Shown here: positions 34,224 to 42,857 of the stretch, piece by piece
How positions within the stretch are numbered: position 1 is the first letter of the stretch
Layout of the letters: every line of letters starts with the position of its first letter
DNA from: Acetobacteraceae bacterium
GTDB taxonomy: Bacteria > Pseudomonadota > Alphaproteobacteria > Acetobacterales > Acetobacteraceae
Reading direction: 5' to 3'
Length of the DNA: 64,000 nt
Assembly: GCA_024280945.1 (NCBI GenBank)
Contig: JAMXLO010000122.1
Location: 124,001-188,000, forward strand
The notes under the pieces: generated by a model
Database searches by the model: none
What the model saw: the letters and a program-made list of their open reading frames with translations, nothing else
What the model was told of the DNA's origin: nothing
Program-made: the position numbers and the translations under genes

Positions 34224-37200
34224 CAGTAGTCCAGGTCCGAGACGATGGGCAGCAGCAGATCGTCTTCTTGGTTAGGGTTCAACATCGAGCCGAAGAATAT
34301 GTCGTTCAATGGACTTGCGACCGGCACTGCTTCCGCGGGAGCCAGAATACAGCTCACCGCATGGATCGTGCAGCCATTCAAGCGGAAATCCGGGTCTGGG
34401 CTGGGCTGGATGCCAGCCGCACCCGCAGCCGCCGGGCCCGATAGATTGGCGACCGTCCCGGTCAGATTGCTGCTGCCGCTGGCGCCGCTGCGAATTACGT
34501 CGAGATCCTTGGCTTTGACCTGACCGATTGCCGAACCGGTATCAAGTGAAAGGATCAGCCACGTGTTCTTGCCTTGCAGTCCGGCGAAGTGATCAAACGT
34601 GATATCGGCGCCATTGCTGGCATTGACGCGCATGACGCTTGTGCCGCCTCCAATGCCCTGGATCGTCGTCGATCCTTGCTGGGTGAAGCCAGCCGAGGTG
34701 CTGAAATAGGCGCCGTTCACCTCGGTAGATGGCGTGTCGCCGGGGAAATCAATGACATTCAGCGGCCGCGCGATGCCGCCGGTGGTGATGATCGCTTTGC
34801 CGGTCAGCGCAATCGGATTGCCGCCTGCGTGCACGACGATCGTCGGCGCCCGTACGCTGCCGTCGAGTGTTACGGCACTGCCGGAGAGACTGATGCTGTT
34901 GCTTGCAGCCAGCGGGCCGGTGACGATGACAGGAACACTGTCGATAAGCGTGAACCCCGTGGCACTGAAGTTGGCGACCCTCGCGACCTGATTGGTTGAG
35001 CCGTTGAAGGTGGCATCGCCTGCAGCGCCGCCTGTCAGCAGGCCGATGATCAATGGGCCCGGGGCAAAAATGCTGCCGCTTGTGCTGATGAGATTGGCAT
35101 TGTTGCTTTGGAGCAGACCATCAATGATGAAGTCATTGGTGACGGTTGCCGCGACCACATTGCCTATGAGAGCAGCGGAGGGGGCAACGGTGACGGCTCC
35201 GGTGTCGGTCAATGCGATATTGGGGCCGCCGTTGACGGTGCCGTTGATGGTCAGGCTGGACGCATCGTTCAGCGCGATGCCGGATGCTGTGAAGCTGCCT
35301 AGTGTGGAGATCTGATTGGCAGCGCCGCCGAGTATGGCAGCCGCGGTTGCGCTTCCGCTCAAGTTTGCTGTTGTGATGCTGCCAGACTCGCTAATGCCTC
35401 CGTTTGTCGCTGTCAGGTTCACCGAAGTTGTTCCTGCCAGTCCACCTGGAATGGCAATGCTCGGTGCGGTCAACGCAACTGTCGCGGCTGTCACTCCGTT
35501 GACTGTCAGCGCCTTCGTCGTATTCAACGCGAACGCGCTGCCGGGCGCATTGAACGGCGATGTCGGATTGAGACCCAGCGTGTCGATGAGGTTTGCGCCG
35601 CCAAGCGTCACATCACCAGTCGAACTGCCGAGCAGCAATGGCGTGCTCACCACGCCGCTTCCGCCAATTCCGGCGCTGCCTGCCGTCAGCACCACGGACG
35701 TCGTCCCCGTCAGGGCGCCCGGAATAGCGATGCCCGGAGCGGCCAGCCCGACCGTTGCGGCAGTCACTCCGTTCACCGTTAGCCGCTTGGTCGAGTTCAG
35801 TACAAAGGCGTTTCCGGATGCATCGAACGGGGACGCCGGGTTGGCGCCGAGCGCATCAGTCAGGTTCGCGCCGCGCAATGTCACGTTCCCGGTCGAACTG
35901 CCAAGCAACAGCGGCGTGTTCACCACGCCGCCTCCGCCGATCCCACCGCTCCCCGCCGCCAGTGTTACCGACGTGGTCCCGGTCAATGTGCCAGGAACGA
36001 CAATACTTGGCGCGGTCAGCGTGACCTTATCGGCTGCCAGACTGTTCACCGTCAGTTGCGCACTGCGTGGGTCAGCCAGGCTGAACGTCTCACCACCCGC
36101 GTCGAACCCGGGGCCGCCACTGCGACCGAGTGAACCGACGTTGTTTGCCCCCGTAAGATTGACTGAACCAGTCGCCCTACCCTCAAGAGCAGCGACCGTC
36201 AGGCTGCCGGTTCCGGCGATCGGCCCGGAGGAGAACAACTGCAGCGTGCCAGCTATGCCGGTCAGTGTCGTGGGAGCGTTCAGTGCCTGCGAGGCAGCAA
36301 GCAGCGTCGTGCCGCCATCGACACTGCCAAGCGCCAGCGTCGCAGCTTTGATGTGATCGAGATCGCTCTGCAGCAGCGACAGCGTAGATACGTCCCGTAC
36401 TGCGTCCAGGCTCATCCCTCGGCCGCTTGTCGCGGGAGCAATGGCAACGGTTCCATCTGGCGCAGAGACTGAGGCGTTGATGTTCAGCTTGTCGGTGCGC
36501 AGCGTTACATTGCCGCCGCTTATCGGCGCGCCCACGGTCAGCAACCCTCCGCTGGCGCTTAGTGATACTGCTCCAACACCGGCGTCGATGCCGGCCACGG
36601 CCAGCGATCCGGCGTTCTTCAGTGATATGTTGCCGGAGCCGGAATTGGAGGCTGTAAAGCTGGCGACGGTGTTCTTGCCGTTCAGCGTAGTACCTGTAGC
36701 CGAGCTGGTCGTCAGCAGGCCGCTCGTGCTGATTGCTCCCACCCCGCGCTCTCTGATCGAGCCGTCACTGCCAGAGACGAGGGTCACCGCTCCGGCGCTA
36801 ATGGGCGCGCGTATACTGATCGAGCCTGTGCTGGTCGTGTTGCCAGAACTCAGAGTCAAGCTGCCGCTGTCTCCGGTGATCGGGTTGTTGATGACGATGG
36901 CATTGTCCGCACTCAACTTCAGCGAATTGCTTTTCGACCAACTCACCGGCGCGGCGACGGTGACGTTGCCCTTGTCGACACCGATGCCGCTCGTCGAGAC
37001 GATAACATTGCCGGTGCCGAGAGCTGTCTGCAGCGTTGTGTTGGCGATCGTCGCAGGCTCTCCGCTGCCGGTGAACGTCATTCCGTGCTGGCTGATGTTT
37101 AGATCAGTCGTGCCGATGGTGATATCGAACGGGTCGAGCAGCCAGGTGCCCGGCCGCCCCGCAACCGACTGCGCGCCGACGTCGATCGCGGCTCTGCTGT

Positions 37201-38518
37201 CGACGCCCAGCATGAAGCCTGACGTGTCGACGAACCCACCGTCGCCGCCCTGCGGCCCGCCCCTGGCGCTGATCGCCCCATCCATCCGCGTCGTGCCTTT
37301 GGACTGATCGGACAGCATCCCGACGCGGCCGCCATTGCCGTTCGCCTTCGCATCCGCCGCGATCGTCGCACCCCGTTGCACGGTTACGTTTTTTGCGGAC
37401 TGCGTGGCAGCGACGCCCGGACCACCCCGCGCGCGTGCCAGCGTCGTGCCGACCGCCGCCGTCCCGCCGCCCGCCTGGCCCGACACATTGATCCGCGCCG
37501 TCGAGGCAAGAGTGACACTGCCGTCAGCAACGACCTCGATGTTGCCGCCGCGCGTCCCCCGCGCCCGACCCGGCGCCGACAACTGCCCCTCCACGACAAT
37601 CGACCCACCGACGCCGTTCAGCGCGATCGTCCCGGCCCGATCCCCCATCGTTGCGGCGCGGATTTTTCCTCCCGCCTGCACCAGGTTCTGCACGATCCCG
37701 TCAGCCGCCCGCGCGGTCAGTTGCACCGTGCCGCCATCGGCGATCACCACACCGCTGTTGGTCACCAGCGCGGTTGCCTTCTTGCCCTCCGCACCCACCG
37801 GCGCCTCGGTCACCTGGTTGGTCACATCGAGCGACAGGAGCCCGTCGCCATACAGATCGAGCGTCGCGGTCTTCGCCCCGGCCAGCACCACGTGGCCCAG
37901 CTGCGCGCTGATGGTGCCGGAGTTCGCCACCTGCGGCGCCACCAGCGCCGCCAGCCCCGCCTGTTTCACCGTGATGGTGCCGGCGTTGCTGATCCGGGCG
38001 TTGGCATGAGCCGGCTGGTCGAACACCATCCGGCCGGCCATGAAGTTCTGTGTGCTGATCCCGGCGGCGCTGACCATGACGCCGGCGGCGTTGACCTGGG
38101 CGCCCTGGTGGAAATTCACCCCCGACTGGTTGACCAGCACGATCTGGCCGTTCGCGTCGATGCGGCCGGCGATCTGCGATGGGTCAGGTCCGGTGACACG
38201 GTTCAGCGCGACAGCACTGGCCGAGGGCTGGGCGAAGGTGACGCTCTGATGGCTGCCGACGTCGAAGCTCTGCCAGTTTATTGCCGCCCGCTGGCTCGAC
38301 TGATCGATCCGCGTGTTGTTCCCAGTGCTGCTGATTGCGGCGCTGCCTGCCACCACGCTGCCGCCCATCGGGCGCGCGTTCGGTGCTGGCTGGGCAAACG
38401 CGGGACACGACAGCGGCGGCACCACAGACTGCAGGGCGGTGCTCAACAGCAGCGCAGATCGCGCGTGTCGCACCACGCCGACAAGCTTCGCCGCGTCGCG
38501 GCGCCGGCCCCTTGTCAT
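34223..38518 (-). CDS. Two-partner secretion exoprotein TpsA (filamentous haemagglutinin family)
   Basis: This 1431-residue secreted protein has a long signal peptide (to about residue 43, ...SCPAFAQP) and an N-terminal TPS domain (about 48-290) with NRVTGPDPSQIAGRIDANG and VLVNQSGVNF, the parts TpsB recognises. The rest is Gly/Ser/Thr/Val-rich and suits a beta-helix, with two complete 91-residue repeats plus partial ones (described separately). No C-terminal toxin domain or anchor is recognisable, so a released or surface-retained adhesin is more likely than a CDI-type toxin. It lies 16 bases after tpsB and overlaps the CHAT gene by one base. Confidence 0.9.
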   Translation of the reverse strand: MTRGRRRDAAKLVGVVRHARSALLLSTALQSVVPPLSCPAFAQPAPNARPMGGSVVAGSAAISSTGNNTRIDQSSQRAAINWQSFDVGSHQSVTFAQPSASAVALNRVTGPDPSQIAGRIDANGQIVLVNQSGVNFHQGAQVNAAGVMVSAAGISTQNFMAGRMVFDQPAHANARISNAGTITVKQAGLAALVAPQVANSGTISAQLGHVVLAGAKTATLDLYGDGLLSLDVTNQVTEAPVGAEGKKATALVTNSGVVIADGGTVQLTARAADGIVQNLVQAGGKIRAATMGDRAGTIALNGVGGSIVVEGQLSAPGRARGTRGGNIEVVADGSVTLASTARINVSGQAGGGTAAVGTTLARARGGPGVAATQSAKNVTVQRGATIAADAKANGNGGRVGMLSDQSKGTTRMDGAISARGGPQGGDGGFVDTSGFMLGVDSRAAIDVGAQSVAGRPGTWLLDPFDITIGTTDLNISQHGMTFTGSGEPATIANTTLQTALGTGNVIVSTSGIGVDKGNVTVAAPVSWSKSNSLKLSADNAIVINNPITGDSGSLTLSSGNTTSTGSISIRAPISAGAVTLVSGSDGSIRERGVGAISTSGLLTTSSATGTTLNGKNTVASFTASNSGSGNISLKNAGSLAVAGIDAGVGAVSLSASGGLLTVGAPISGGNVTLRTDKLNINASVSAPDGTVAIAPATSGRGMSLDAVRDVSTLSLLQSDLDHIKAATLALGSVDGGTTLLAASQALNAPTTLTGIAGTLQLFSSGPIAGTGSLTVAALEGRATGSVNLTGANNVGSLGRSGGPGFDAGGETFSLADPRSAQLTVNSLAADKVTLTAPSIVVPGTLTGTTSVTLAAGSGGIGGGGVVNTPLLLGSSTGNVTLRGANLTDALGANPASPFDASGNAFVLNSTKRLTVNGVTAATVGLAAPGIAIPGALTGTTSVVLTAGSAGIGGSGVVSTPLLLGSSTGDVTLGGANLIDTLGLNPTSPFNAPGSAFALNTTKALTVNGVTAATVALTAPSIAIPGGLAGTTSVNLTATNGGISESGSITTANLSGSATAAAILGGAANQISTLGSFTASGIALNDASSLTINGTVNGGPNIALTDTGAVTVAPSAALIGNVVAATVTNDFIIDGLLQSNNANLISTSGSIFAPGPLIIGLLTGGAAGDATFNGSTNQVARVANFSATGFTLIDSVPVIVTGPLAASNSISLSGSAVTLDGSVRAPTIVVHAGGNPIALTGKAIITTGGIARPLNVIDFPGDTPSTEVNGAYFSTSAGFTQQGSTTIQGIGGGTSVMRVNASNGADITFDHFAGLQGKNTWLILSLDTGSAIGQVKAKDLDVIRSGASGSSNLTGTVANLSGPAAAGAAGIQPSPDPDFRLNGCTIHAVSCILAPAEAVPVASPLNDIFFGSMLNPNQEDDLLLPIVSDLDY
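35474..36019 (-). repeat. Tandem 91-residue (273-base) repeats inside TpsA
   Basis: Two complete units follow in tandem: unit 1 spans 36019-35747 and unit 2 spans 35746-35474. A partial third unit runs from 35473, and an upstream partial match lies in LTVNSLAADKV. Each unit begins L(T/A)AP(S/G)I(V/A)(V/I)PG and holds TPLLLGSSTG and TVNGVTAATV near its end. The units are highly similar at protein level but differ at many third positions, so the duplication is not recent. Such repeats lengthen a beta-helix shaft and can change in number by recombination. Confidence 0.85.
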
Positions 38519-38534
38519 TTCATCCCCCCGACAA

Positions 38535-40328
38535 TCAGAACCGGGTCAGCACCCGCCAGTAGAAAGCCGCACCATTGAGTGCCGACACACCGGTTCCCGG
38601 CTGATTACCGCCATTCGGAAACCGATTGAAGCGCGCCAGGCCCTCTAGATCGACCTCGACATGCTGCGTGACCTGGGCGCGGACACCGCCACCGGCCGAA
38701 TTGATCATCGCTGCATGGTCGGTGCTGAGGTTCTGCCAAGTCTCGCCCCAGTCATAGAAAACGTAGAACTGGGTCGAAAGACTCAGCGGTTTGCCGAACA
38801 CCACCTGTTCGAAGCCGGTGTTCAATTGGAGTTCGGTGGTGGCCGCCAGCGCCTTATCTCCGGGCACCTGCCCGGCGTAGTAGCCGCGAGTGAAGCGTGC
38901 CCCACCGAGATAGAACTGTTCGGCCGGTGGCAGGATGTTGGGTGACCACTGGCCGGTCAGCAACTCCATCAGGCTGATGGTGGCACCTTCCCACGGTGCG
39001 AACAGCGTCTGCGTGCGGCTGGCCTCGAAGTTCATCTTGAAGAAGCCGGTTTGCTCGCCTTGACGCGGTGAGGTGACGGCAATGCCGTTGATCGTTGCAC
39101 CCAGCCCCTTCACGCCCTCCGACAGGCGCAAGGAGAGCGCGTTGATCGCCGACCGACTTGGACCCAGCACGATGTCGGACAGGGCATAGTCCGCACCTGT
39201 GCGGAACACGCGCAGCGAATCGTAACTTGCCTTGGTGCGCACGCCGGTTGGCGCGATGGAGATGCTCGATTCAAGGGCGTCGAACGCGCCATACACGTTC
39301 AACGTCTGCTGCCGCGAACGAATCACCGGGTAGCTCAGTAGTCCGCCGAACACTGTCGTTGTGCCGTCGTAGCCTTGGTCGCCAAGACTGCCGGTGGGCC
39401 TGGTGCCGCCATAGCCGGCGTAGATCCTACCTTTCAACCCCGAGGCGCCGATGAACGTTTCAGTCGAAACCTGTCCGAAATTCTGGGTATTCGGGAAGGC
39501 GTGGTAGTAGGACAGCTCGGTCTTTTCACCAAATTCGGTGAAGCTGTTGACGTCGAGCAAACCAAGAACCTCGACAGGGCCGGTCTCGGTAAAGGCACGA
39601 TTGTCCATGGTGGCGAGTCCGGAGACCGGCTGGCGGCTGACCTGAGCGATCAGGTTCAATGCACCGGGTGTGTCGGTCGCCGGCTCCAGCACGGCGCGCA
39701 GACTGACGCCTGGCACGTCCTGTGCCAGCAACAGGTAGCGCTCCAGCGTCACCGAATCGATTGGCTGCTGCTCGGTCAACCGATTGAGGAAGCGCAGCAC
39801 CTGTGTGCCGGCCGGGCCGATGTCGCCGTCGAGCTTGACGCTGGCGATCCGACCTTCCGTGATGACGAAGCGCAGAATGCCGTCAGGGTCGAGTTTTGCC
39901 GAGACGGTGGTCAGCAGGTATCCGTCAGACCGGTAGCGCTGTAGGATCGCTTGGCGCGCCGCATCGATCTGCGGCAGCGGCACCGCCGGCCCGATCAGGC
40001 CGCCGGTCATTTGCGCGATCTCCTGCGGCGGATAGGCGGTGACGCCCTCCACGGCGACGCTGGTAACCCGCACCGGACGGTTGGGGACCTCCCCACTTGG
40101 CGGCCCAAGCCCTGGCACTTCGGGGGCGGGCGACACTGATGGTGGCGTTGGAGGTAAGATGCGCGGCACCGGGGAGCCTTGCGGGACCGGGTTGGCAGGA
40201 AGCGTCTGCGCCGATGCGACCGCCGCAAATCCTGTAACCACCGCCGCCAATACGCCAGCCGCACGGGTGGGGTGCAAATGGCACTGCCGTCCCCGGAACG
40301 AGCCTGGGCTGGCGTCCCGTTCGCTCAC
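38535..40328 (-). CDS. Two-partner secretion outer-membrane transporter TpsB (ShlB/FhaC family)
   Basis: This 597-residue Omp85-superfamily pore exports the TpsA protein. It has a signal peptide (about 20-41, ending VASAQ), a Pro-rich linker (about 45-80), POTRA domains (about 85-240; VTSVAVEGVTAYPPQEI, GYLLTTVSAKLDPDGILRFVI) and a 16-strand barrel to the C-terminus. It ends in aromatic YWRVLTRF, as barrel proteins do. The conserved RGYYAGQ segment on loop 6 (GGARFTRGYYAGQVPGD) contains the VRGY-type motif. It is the first gene of the leftward operon tpsB-tpsA-CHAT-kinase. Confidence 0.92.
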   Translation of the reverse strand: MSERDASPGSFRGRQCHLHPTRAAGVLAAVVTGFAAVASAQTLPANPVPQGSPVPRILPPTPPSVSPAPEVPGLGPPSGEVPNRPVRVTSVAVEGVTAYPPQEIAQMTGGLIGPAVPLPQIDAARQAILQRYRSDGYLLTTVSAKLDPDGILRFVITEGRIASVKLDGDIGPAGTQVLRFLNRLTEQQPIDSVTLERYLLLAQDVPGVSLRAVLEPATDTPGALNLIAQVSRQPVSGLATMDNRAFTETGPVEVLGLLDVNSFTEFGEKTELSYYHAFPNTQNFGQVSTETFIGASGLKGRIYAGYGGTRPTGSLGDQGYDGTTTVFGGLLSYPVIRSRQQTLNVYGAFDALESSISIAPTGVRTKASYDSLRVFRTGADYALSDIVLGPSRSAINALSLRLSEGVKGLGATINGIAVTSPRQGEQTGFFKMNFEASRTQTLFAPWEGATISLMELLTGQWSPNILPPAEQFYLGGARFTRGYYAGQVPGDKALAATTELQLNTGFEQVVFGKPLSLSTQFYVFYDWGETWQNLSTDHAAMINSAGGGVRAQVTQHVEVDLEGLARFNRFPNGGNQPGTGVSALNGAAFYWRVLTRF

Positions 40329-40438
40329 GTTGCTGCCTTCCGCTCCCGCACACGGAACACAGCTTCGTGAAAGGCCTCAATAACGTCAACGACTAACCGC
40401 GCCTTGCTGAGACGACTTCTAGAGTACTACCGCCGTGG

Positions 40439-40579
40439 CTACACCCCGATGACGCTCCATAAATGCCGGTCGCGCGGCGGCTCCTCGAAAGACACCGTGT
40501 GCGCCACCGGCACGAAGAGATCGTGGACCGCGAAGTCATCACCGCCGGTGACAGTCTCGGGCGCGCCTGATCCCAGCGA
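40439..40579 (-). pseudogene. Isolated fragment resembling an acyl-CoA dehydrogenase, in frame after the olsB stop
   Basis: Directly after the olsB-like stop codon the same frame stays open for 46 codons. It reads, among others, TVTGGDDFAVHDLFVPVAHT followed by VSFEEPPRDRHLW, then stops. The order 'Gly-Asp/Ser, alternating hydrophobic, (D/H)xFVP' followed by EPPR resembles the mid-region of acyl-CoA dehydrogenases of the hydroxylase type. There is no start codon and nothing on either side, so it would be a decayed remnant. The identification is by eye and uncertain. The rest of the 251-base gap between olsB and tpsB holds nothing else I can support, although it must contain the tpsB promoter. 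Confidence 0.35.
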
Positions 40580-41416
40580 TCAATCCAACGCGTCGCGAAG
40601 CTGGCGTTCGTAATGGCGGTAGTATTTGTCGGTGACGAGATCCGTCTTCACCACCACCGCAACGTCGGTGGTGTTGAACTGGAGGTCGATCACCGCGCCA
40701 TCCCCGACAAATCCGCCGAGCCGGAGGTAACCCTTGATCAGCGGCGGCAATTGCGCCTGCACGCGCTTGGCATCAAGAAGATGCGGCGACATTCGCCGCA
40801 TCTCCACAAAGCGATGCGGCAGGGCACGAGGGCGCACCGCCGGCGGCGCAAGGTGGTTGTAGTAGAGATACGTCAACTCGCCGGCGAGCGCGTCCGGGTC
40901 CGTGCCATGCAGGCTCGCGCAACCGAACATGAGATCGATCTGGTAGTGGAACACATATGCGGCAATGCCACGCCACAGCAGTTGCATGGCAACGCGGCTG
41001 CGGTAGGCTACATCCACGCAGGACCGACCGAGCTCGAGTATGCGGCCGGGAAAGGCGACGATCGGAGCGATATCGTATTCGTCAGCCGAATAGAACCGTC
41101 CCAGTCGCGCCGCCGCCTGCCGCTGAATCAACCGGTACGTGCCGACCACGCCTTCCGGCCCGGGGCCGATGGCGTGATCAAGGACCAGCAGATGGTCGGC
41201 GACCTCGTCGAACGCGTCCTTGTCGCGCAGCGATGCAGTGGTTGCCGCATCGGCCGTTGCGCCCATCTCACCGTAGAACACGCGATAGCGCAGCGCCTGC
41301 ACCGCATCGATCTCGGCCGCGGTCCGCGCGACGCGGACGCCGAGATTGCCGGCGCGTAGCTCTGGAAATGGCATTGTGTCGATGTCGCGGCCGGCAATGA
41401 GCTGTTCATACGTCAA
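40580..41416 (-). CDS. olsB: OlsB-like L-ornithine N-alpha-acyltransferase (GNAT fold)
   Basis: This 278-residue enzyme transfers a 3-hydroxyacyl group from ACP to ornithine, the first step to lyso-ornithine lipid, a phosphorus-free membrane lipid. It has the family N-terminal part (GVRVARTAAEIDAVQALRYRVFY), the VVGTYRL beta-strand, ELGRSCVDVAYRSR and the C-terminal PPLIKGYLRLGGFVGDGAVID. The start is TTG 41416 in a TTGA overlap with fur; an ATG at 41374 would remove 14 residues without touching the domain. It probably shares a transcript with fur. An OlsA partner is not in the window. Confidence 0.85.
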   Translation of the reverse strand: MTYEQLIAGRDIDTMPFPELRAGNLGVRVARTAAEIDAVQALRYRVFYGEMGATADAATTASLRDKDAFDEVADHLLVLDHAIGPGPEGVVGTYRLIQRQAAARLGRFYSADEYDIAPIVAFPGRILELGRSCVDVAYRSRVAMQLLWRGIAAYVFHYQIDLMFGCASLHGTDPDALAGELTYLYYNHLAPPAVRPRALPHRFVEMRRMSPHLLDAKRVQAQLPPLIKGYLRLGGFVGDGAVIDLQFNTTDVAVVVKTDLVTDKYYRHYERQLRDALD

Positions 41417-41928
41417 CGCGCTGCCCTTCCCTGCTCTGCGGCTGGGTCCGGATCGTGGGATGATCCCTCGATTCGTCGCGAGAGGCGTTGCCGCGCCTCC
41501 CTGTCGCGCGAAGCTTGTGCCGCGTCGCGGCGGCGGCCGAACAATTCCAGGCGGAGCGACACGAGGTCGAAACCGAGGCGCTCGGCCATGACCTGCATCA
41601 GTCGTTCATACTCGGGCTCCTGGAACTCGATCACCTTACCCGTGTCGATATCGATCAGGTGAAAATGGTGGCCATGCTCCGTTGGTTCGTAGCGGGCACG
41701 ACCGCCACCGAAATCGCGCCGTTCGAGGATGCCCTTCTCCTCCAGCAGACGGACTGTGCGGTAGACCGTTGCAATGGAAATGCGTGCATCAAGCGCGCTG
41801 GCACGGCGATAGAGTTCCTCGACATCAGGGTGGTCGGCAGCCTCGGACAGGACGCGGGCGATGACGCGGCGCTGCCCGGTCATCTTGAGGCCTCGTTCGA
41901 CGCACAGGCGCTCGATGCGCGATTCCAT
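41413..41928 (-). CDS. fur: Fur-family metal-dependent regulator
   Basis: This 171-residue DNA-binding repressor senses iron or another divalent metal. The winged helix reads RRVIARVLSEAADHPDVEELYRRA and ISIATVYRTVRLLEEKGIL. The metal-binding segment HGHHFHLIDIDTGKVIEF is intact. The CxxC pairs for structural zinc are absent, as in many alphaproteobacterial Fur/Mur proteins. The start ATG 41928 fits the family; the upstream in-frame extension is non-conserved. It overlaps olsB by 4 bases and diverges from tusA. Fur versus Mur or Irr cannot be settled by eye; the Irr haem motif is not present. Confidence 0.88.
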   Translation of the reverse strand: MESRIERLCVERGLKMTGQRRVIARVLSEAADHPDVEELYRRASALDARISIATVYRTVRLLEEKGILERRDFGGGRARYEPTEHGHHFHLIDIDTGKVIEFQEPEYERLMQVMAERLGFDLVSLRLELFGRRRDAAQASRDREARQRLSRRIEGSSHDPDPAAEQGRAAR

Positions 41929-42185
41929 CGGTACCCCTGTGATCAGCCTAGCCCGGCGCGCCCGCGCCGTGCCAGCCCCCGCGGCCAGCCGACAGGGGCG
42001 TAGCCGATCAGGGTCGCGGCTGTCCAATCGGCCGCAGGAAGGCAAGCGCCGGACGGGAAGCGCTCCAGCGCGCAGGGTAACATCCGGGCCAGCATTGTCA
42101 CTTGATGGCGGAACACCTGCACCATATGGGATGGATGCCGGCCAATTTCCGGGCGCAACCAACGGACGAGAACAAAAGCAGTGAC
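41929..42185. promoter_or_regulatory. Divergent fur-tusA intergenic region
   Basis: This 257-base region must hold the promoters of fur (leftward) and tusA (rightward). No clear promoter elements or Fur box are visible by eye. On the minus strand a 71-codon frame runs 42158-41943, ending 14 bases before fur (MVQVFRHQV, MLPCALERFPSGACLPAADW). It could be a small gene of the fur operon, but nothing identifies it and high-GC frames of this length arise by chance. Confidence 0.35.
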
Positions 42186-42437
42186 ATGACAGACACAGCG
42201 ACCGTTGATCAGGAACTGGACATCACGTCGGAAGTCTGCCCGATGACATTTGTGCGGACCCGTCTGGCGCTGGACCGCATGCGGCCCGGACAGGTGCTGC
42301 TGGTCCGGTTGCGCGGCGAAGAGCCTCTACAGAACGTACCGCGCACGGCGCGCGAGCAAGGGCACGAGGTGGTATCGCTGGAGACGGATGCCGAGGGCGT
42401 CGCCACACTGCTGCTGCGGCGCGGCGGCGGATCATAG
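42186..42437 (+). CDS. tusA: TusA-family sulfurtransferase
   Basis: This 83-residue small cytoplasmic sulfur carrier of the TusA/YedF/SirA family keeps the reactive Cys in EVCPMTFVRTRLALDRM (CPxxxxxxxxAL pattern). The typical PGQVLLVRL follows. TusA-like proteins pass persulfide sulfur to tRNA thiolation, molybdenum-cofactor or other pathways; which one applies here is unknown. The start is ATG 42186. It converges on rimI with a 6-base overlap of the ends and diverges from fur. Confidence 0.88.
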   Translation: MTDTATVDQELDITSEVCPMTFVRTRLALDRMRPGQVLLVRLRGEEPLQNVPRTAREQGHEVVSLETDAEGVATLLLRRGGGS

Positions 42438-42857
42438 AAGGGTGGCGCGCATCACCAACGCATCCGAGCCGTCGGCATAGTATCGGCGTCGGCGGCCGAC
42501 CTCGACGAACCCCTCTCGCCGATACAATGCCAGTGCAGCGGCATTGCTGGTCGCGACCTCCAGGAACAGGGCAGAACCGCCGCGTGAGACGGCCAGCGCC
42601 TTGGCCTTTTGCAGCAAGCGCCCCGCGATTCCCTGCCGGCGGGCAGCCGGCACAACGGCTAGGGTAAGCACTTCGGCATCTTCTGCCGCGATGCGGCCGA
42701 TCAACATGCCGCCGCGTTCATCGGTGAGTCCGAACACGCCAGGCAACGCCAGCTGAAGCTGGATCGCATCCGTGCCCCAGGCGTCGCGCGGTGGAAACGA
42801 CGCGGCATGGATGGCGGCCAGCGACGTCGCGTGAGCCCTTGTTGCCAGAATGATCAT
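42432..42857 (-). CDS. rimI: RimI-like protein N-alpha-acetyltransferase
   Basis: This 141-residue GNAT enzyme would acetylate the N-terminal Ala of ribosomal protein S18 or other proteins. Motif A for acetyl-CoA reads VLTLAVVPAARRQGIAGRLL, and the C-terminal region NAAALALYRREGFVEVGRRRRYY matches RimI. It overlaps tsaB by 4 bases (ATGA); tsaB-rimI is a widespread gene pair, supporting the assignment. It is the last gene of the leftward set nfu-rutE-tsaB-rimI. Confidence 0.9.
   Translation of the reverse strand: MIILATRAHATSLAAIHAASFPPRDAWGTDAIQLQLALPGVFGLTDERGGMLIGRIAAEDAEVLTLAVVPAARRQGIAGRLLQKAKALAVSRGGSALFLEVATSNAAALALYRREGFVEVGRRRRYYADGSDALVMRATLL

Noticed and set aside
34223-38518. TpsA as a contact-dependent inhibition toxin (CdiA)
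   Set aside because: There is no pretoxin motif, no C-terminal toxin domain and no small immunity gene after it; the next gene is the large CHAT protein.
35316-38578. Long rightward open frames opposite the TpsA gene (up to 400 codons)
   Set aside because: They are antisense to a well-recognised TPS exoprotein with repeats, show no family motifs, and long stop-free antisense frames are expected in GC-rich, repeat-rich DNA.
40404-40613. Small rightward gene (69 codons) between tpsB and olsB
   Set aside because: No ribosome site or conserved features, and it overlaps the olsB end antisense; the minus-strand fragment explains the region better.
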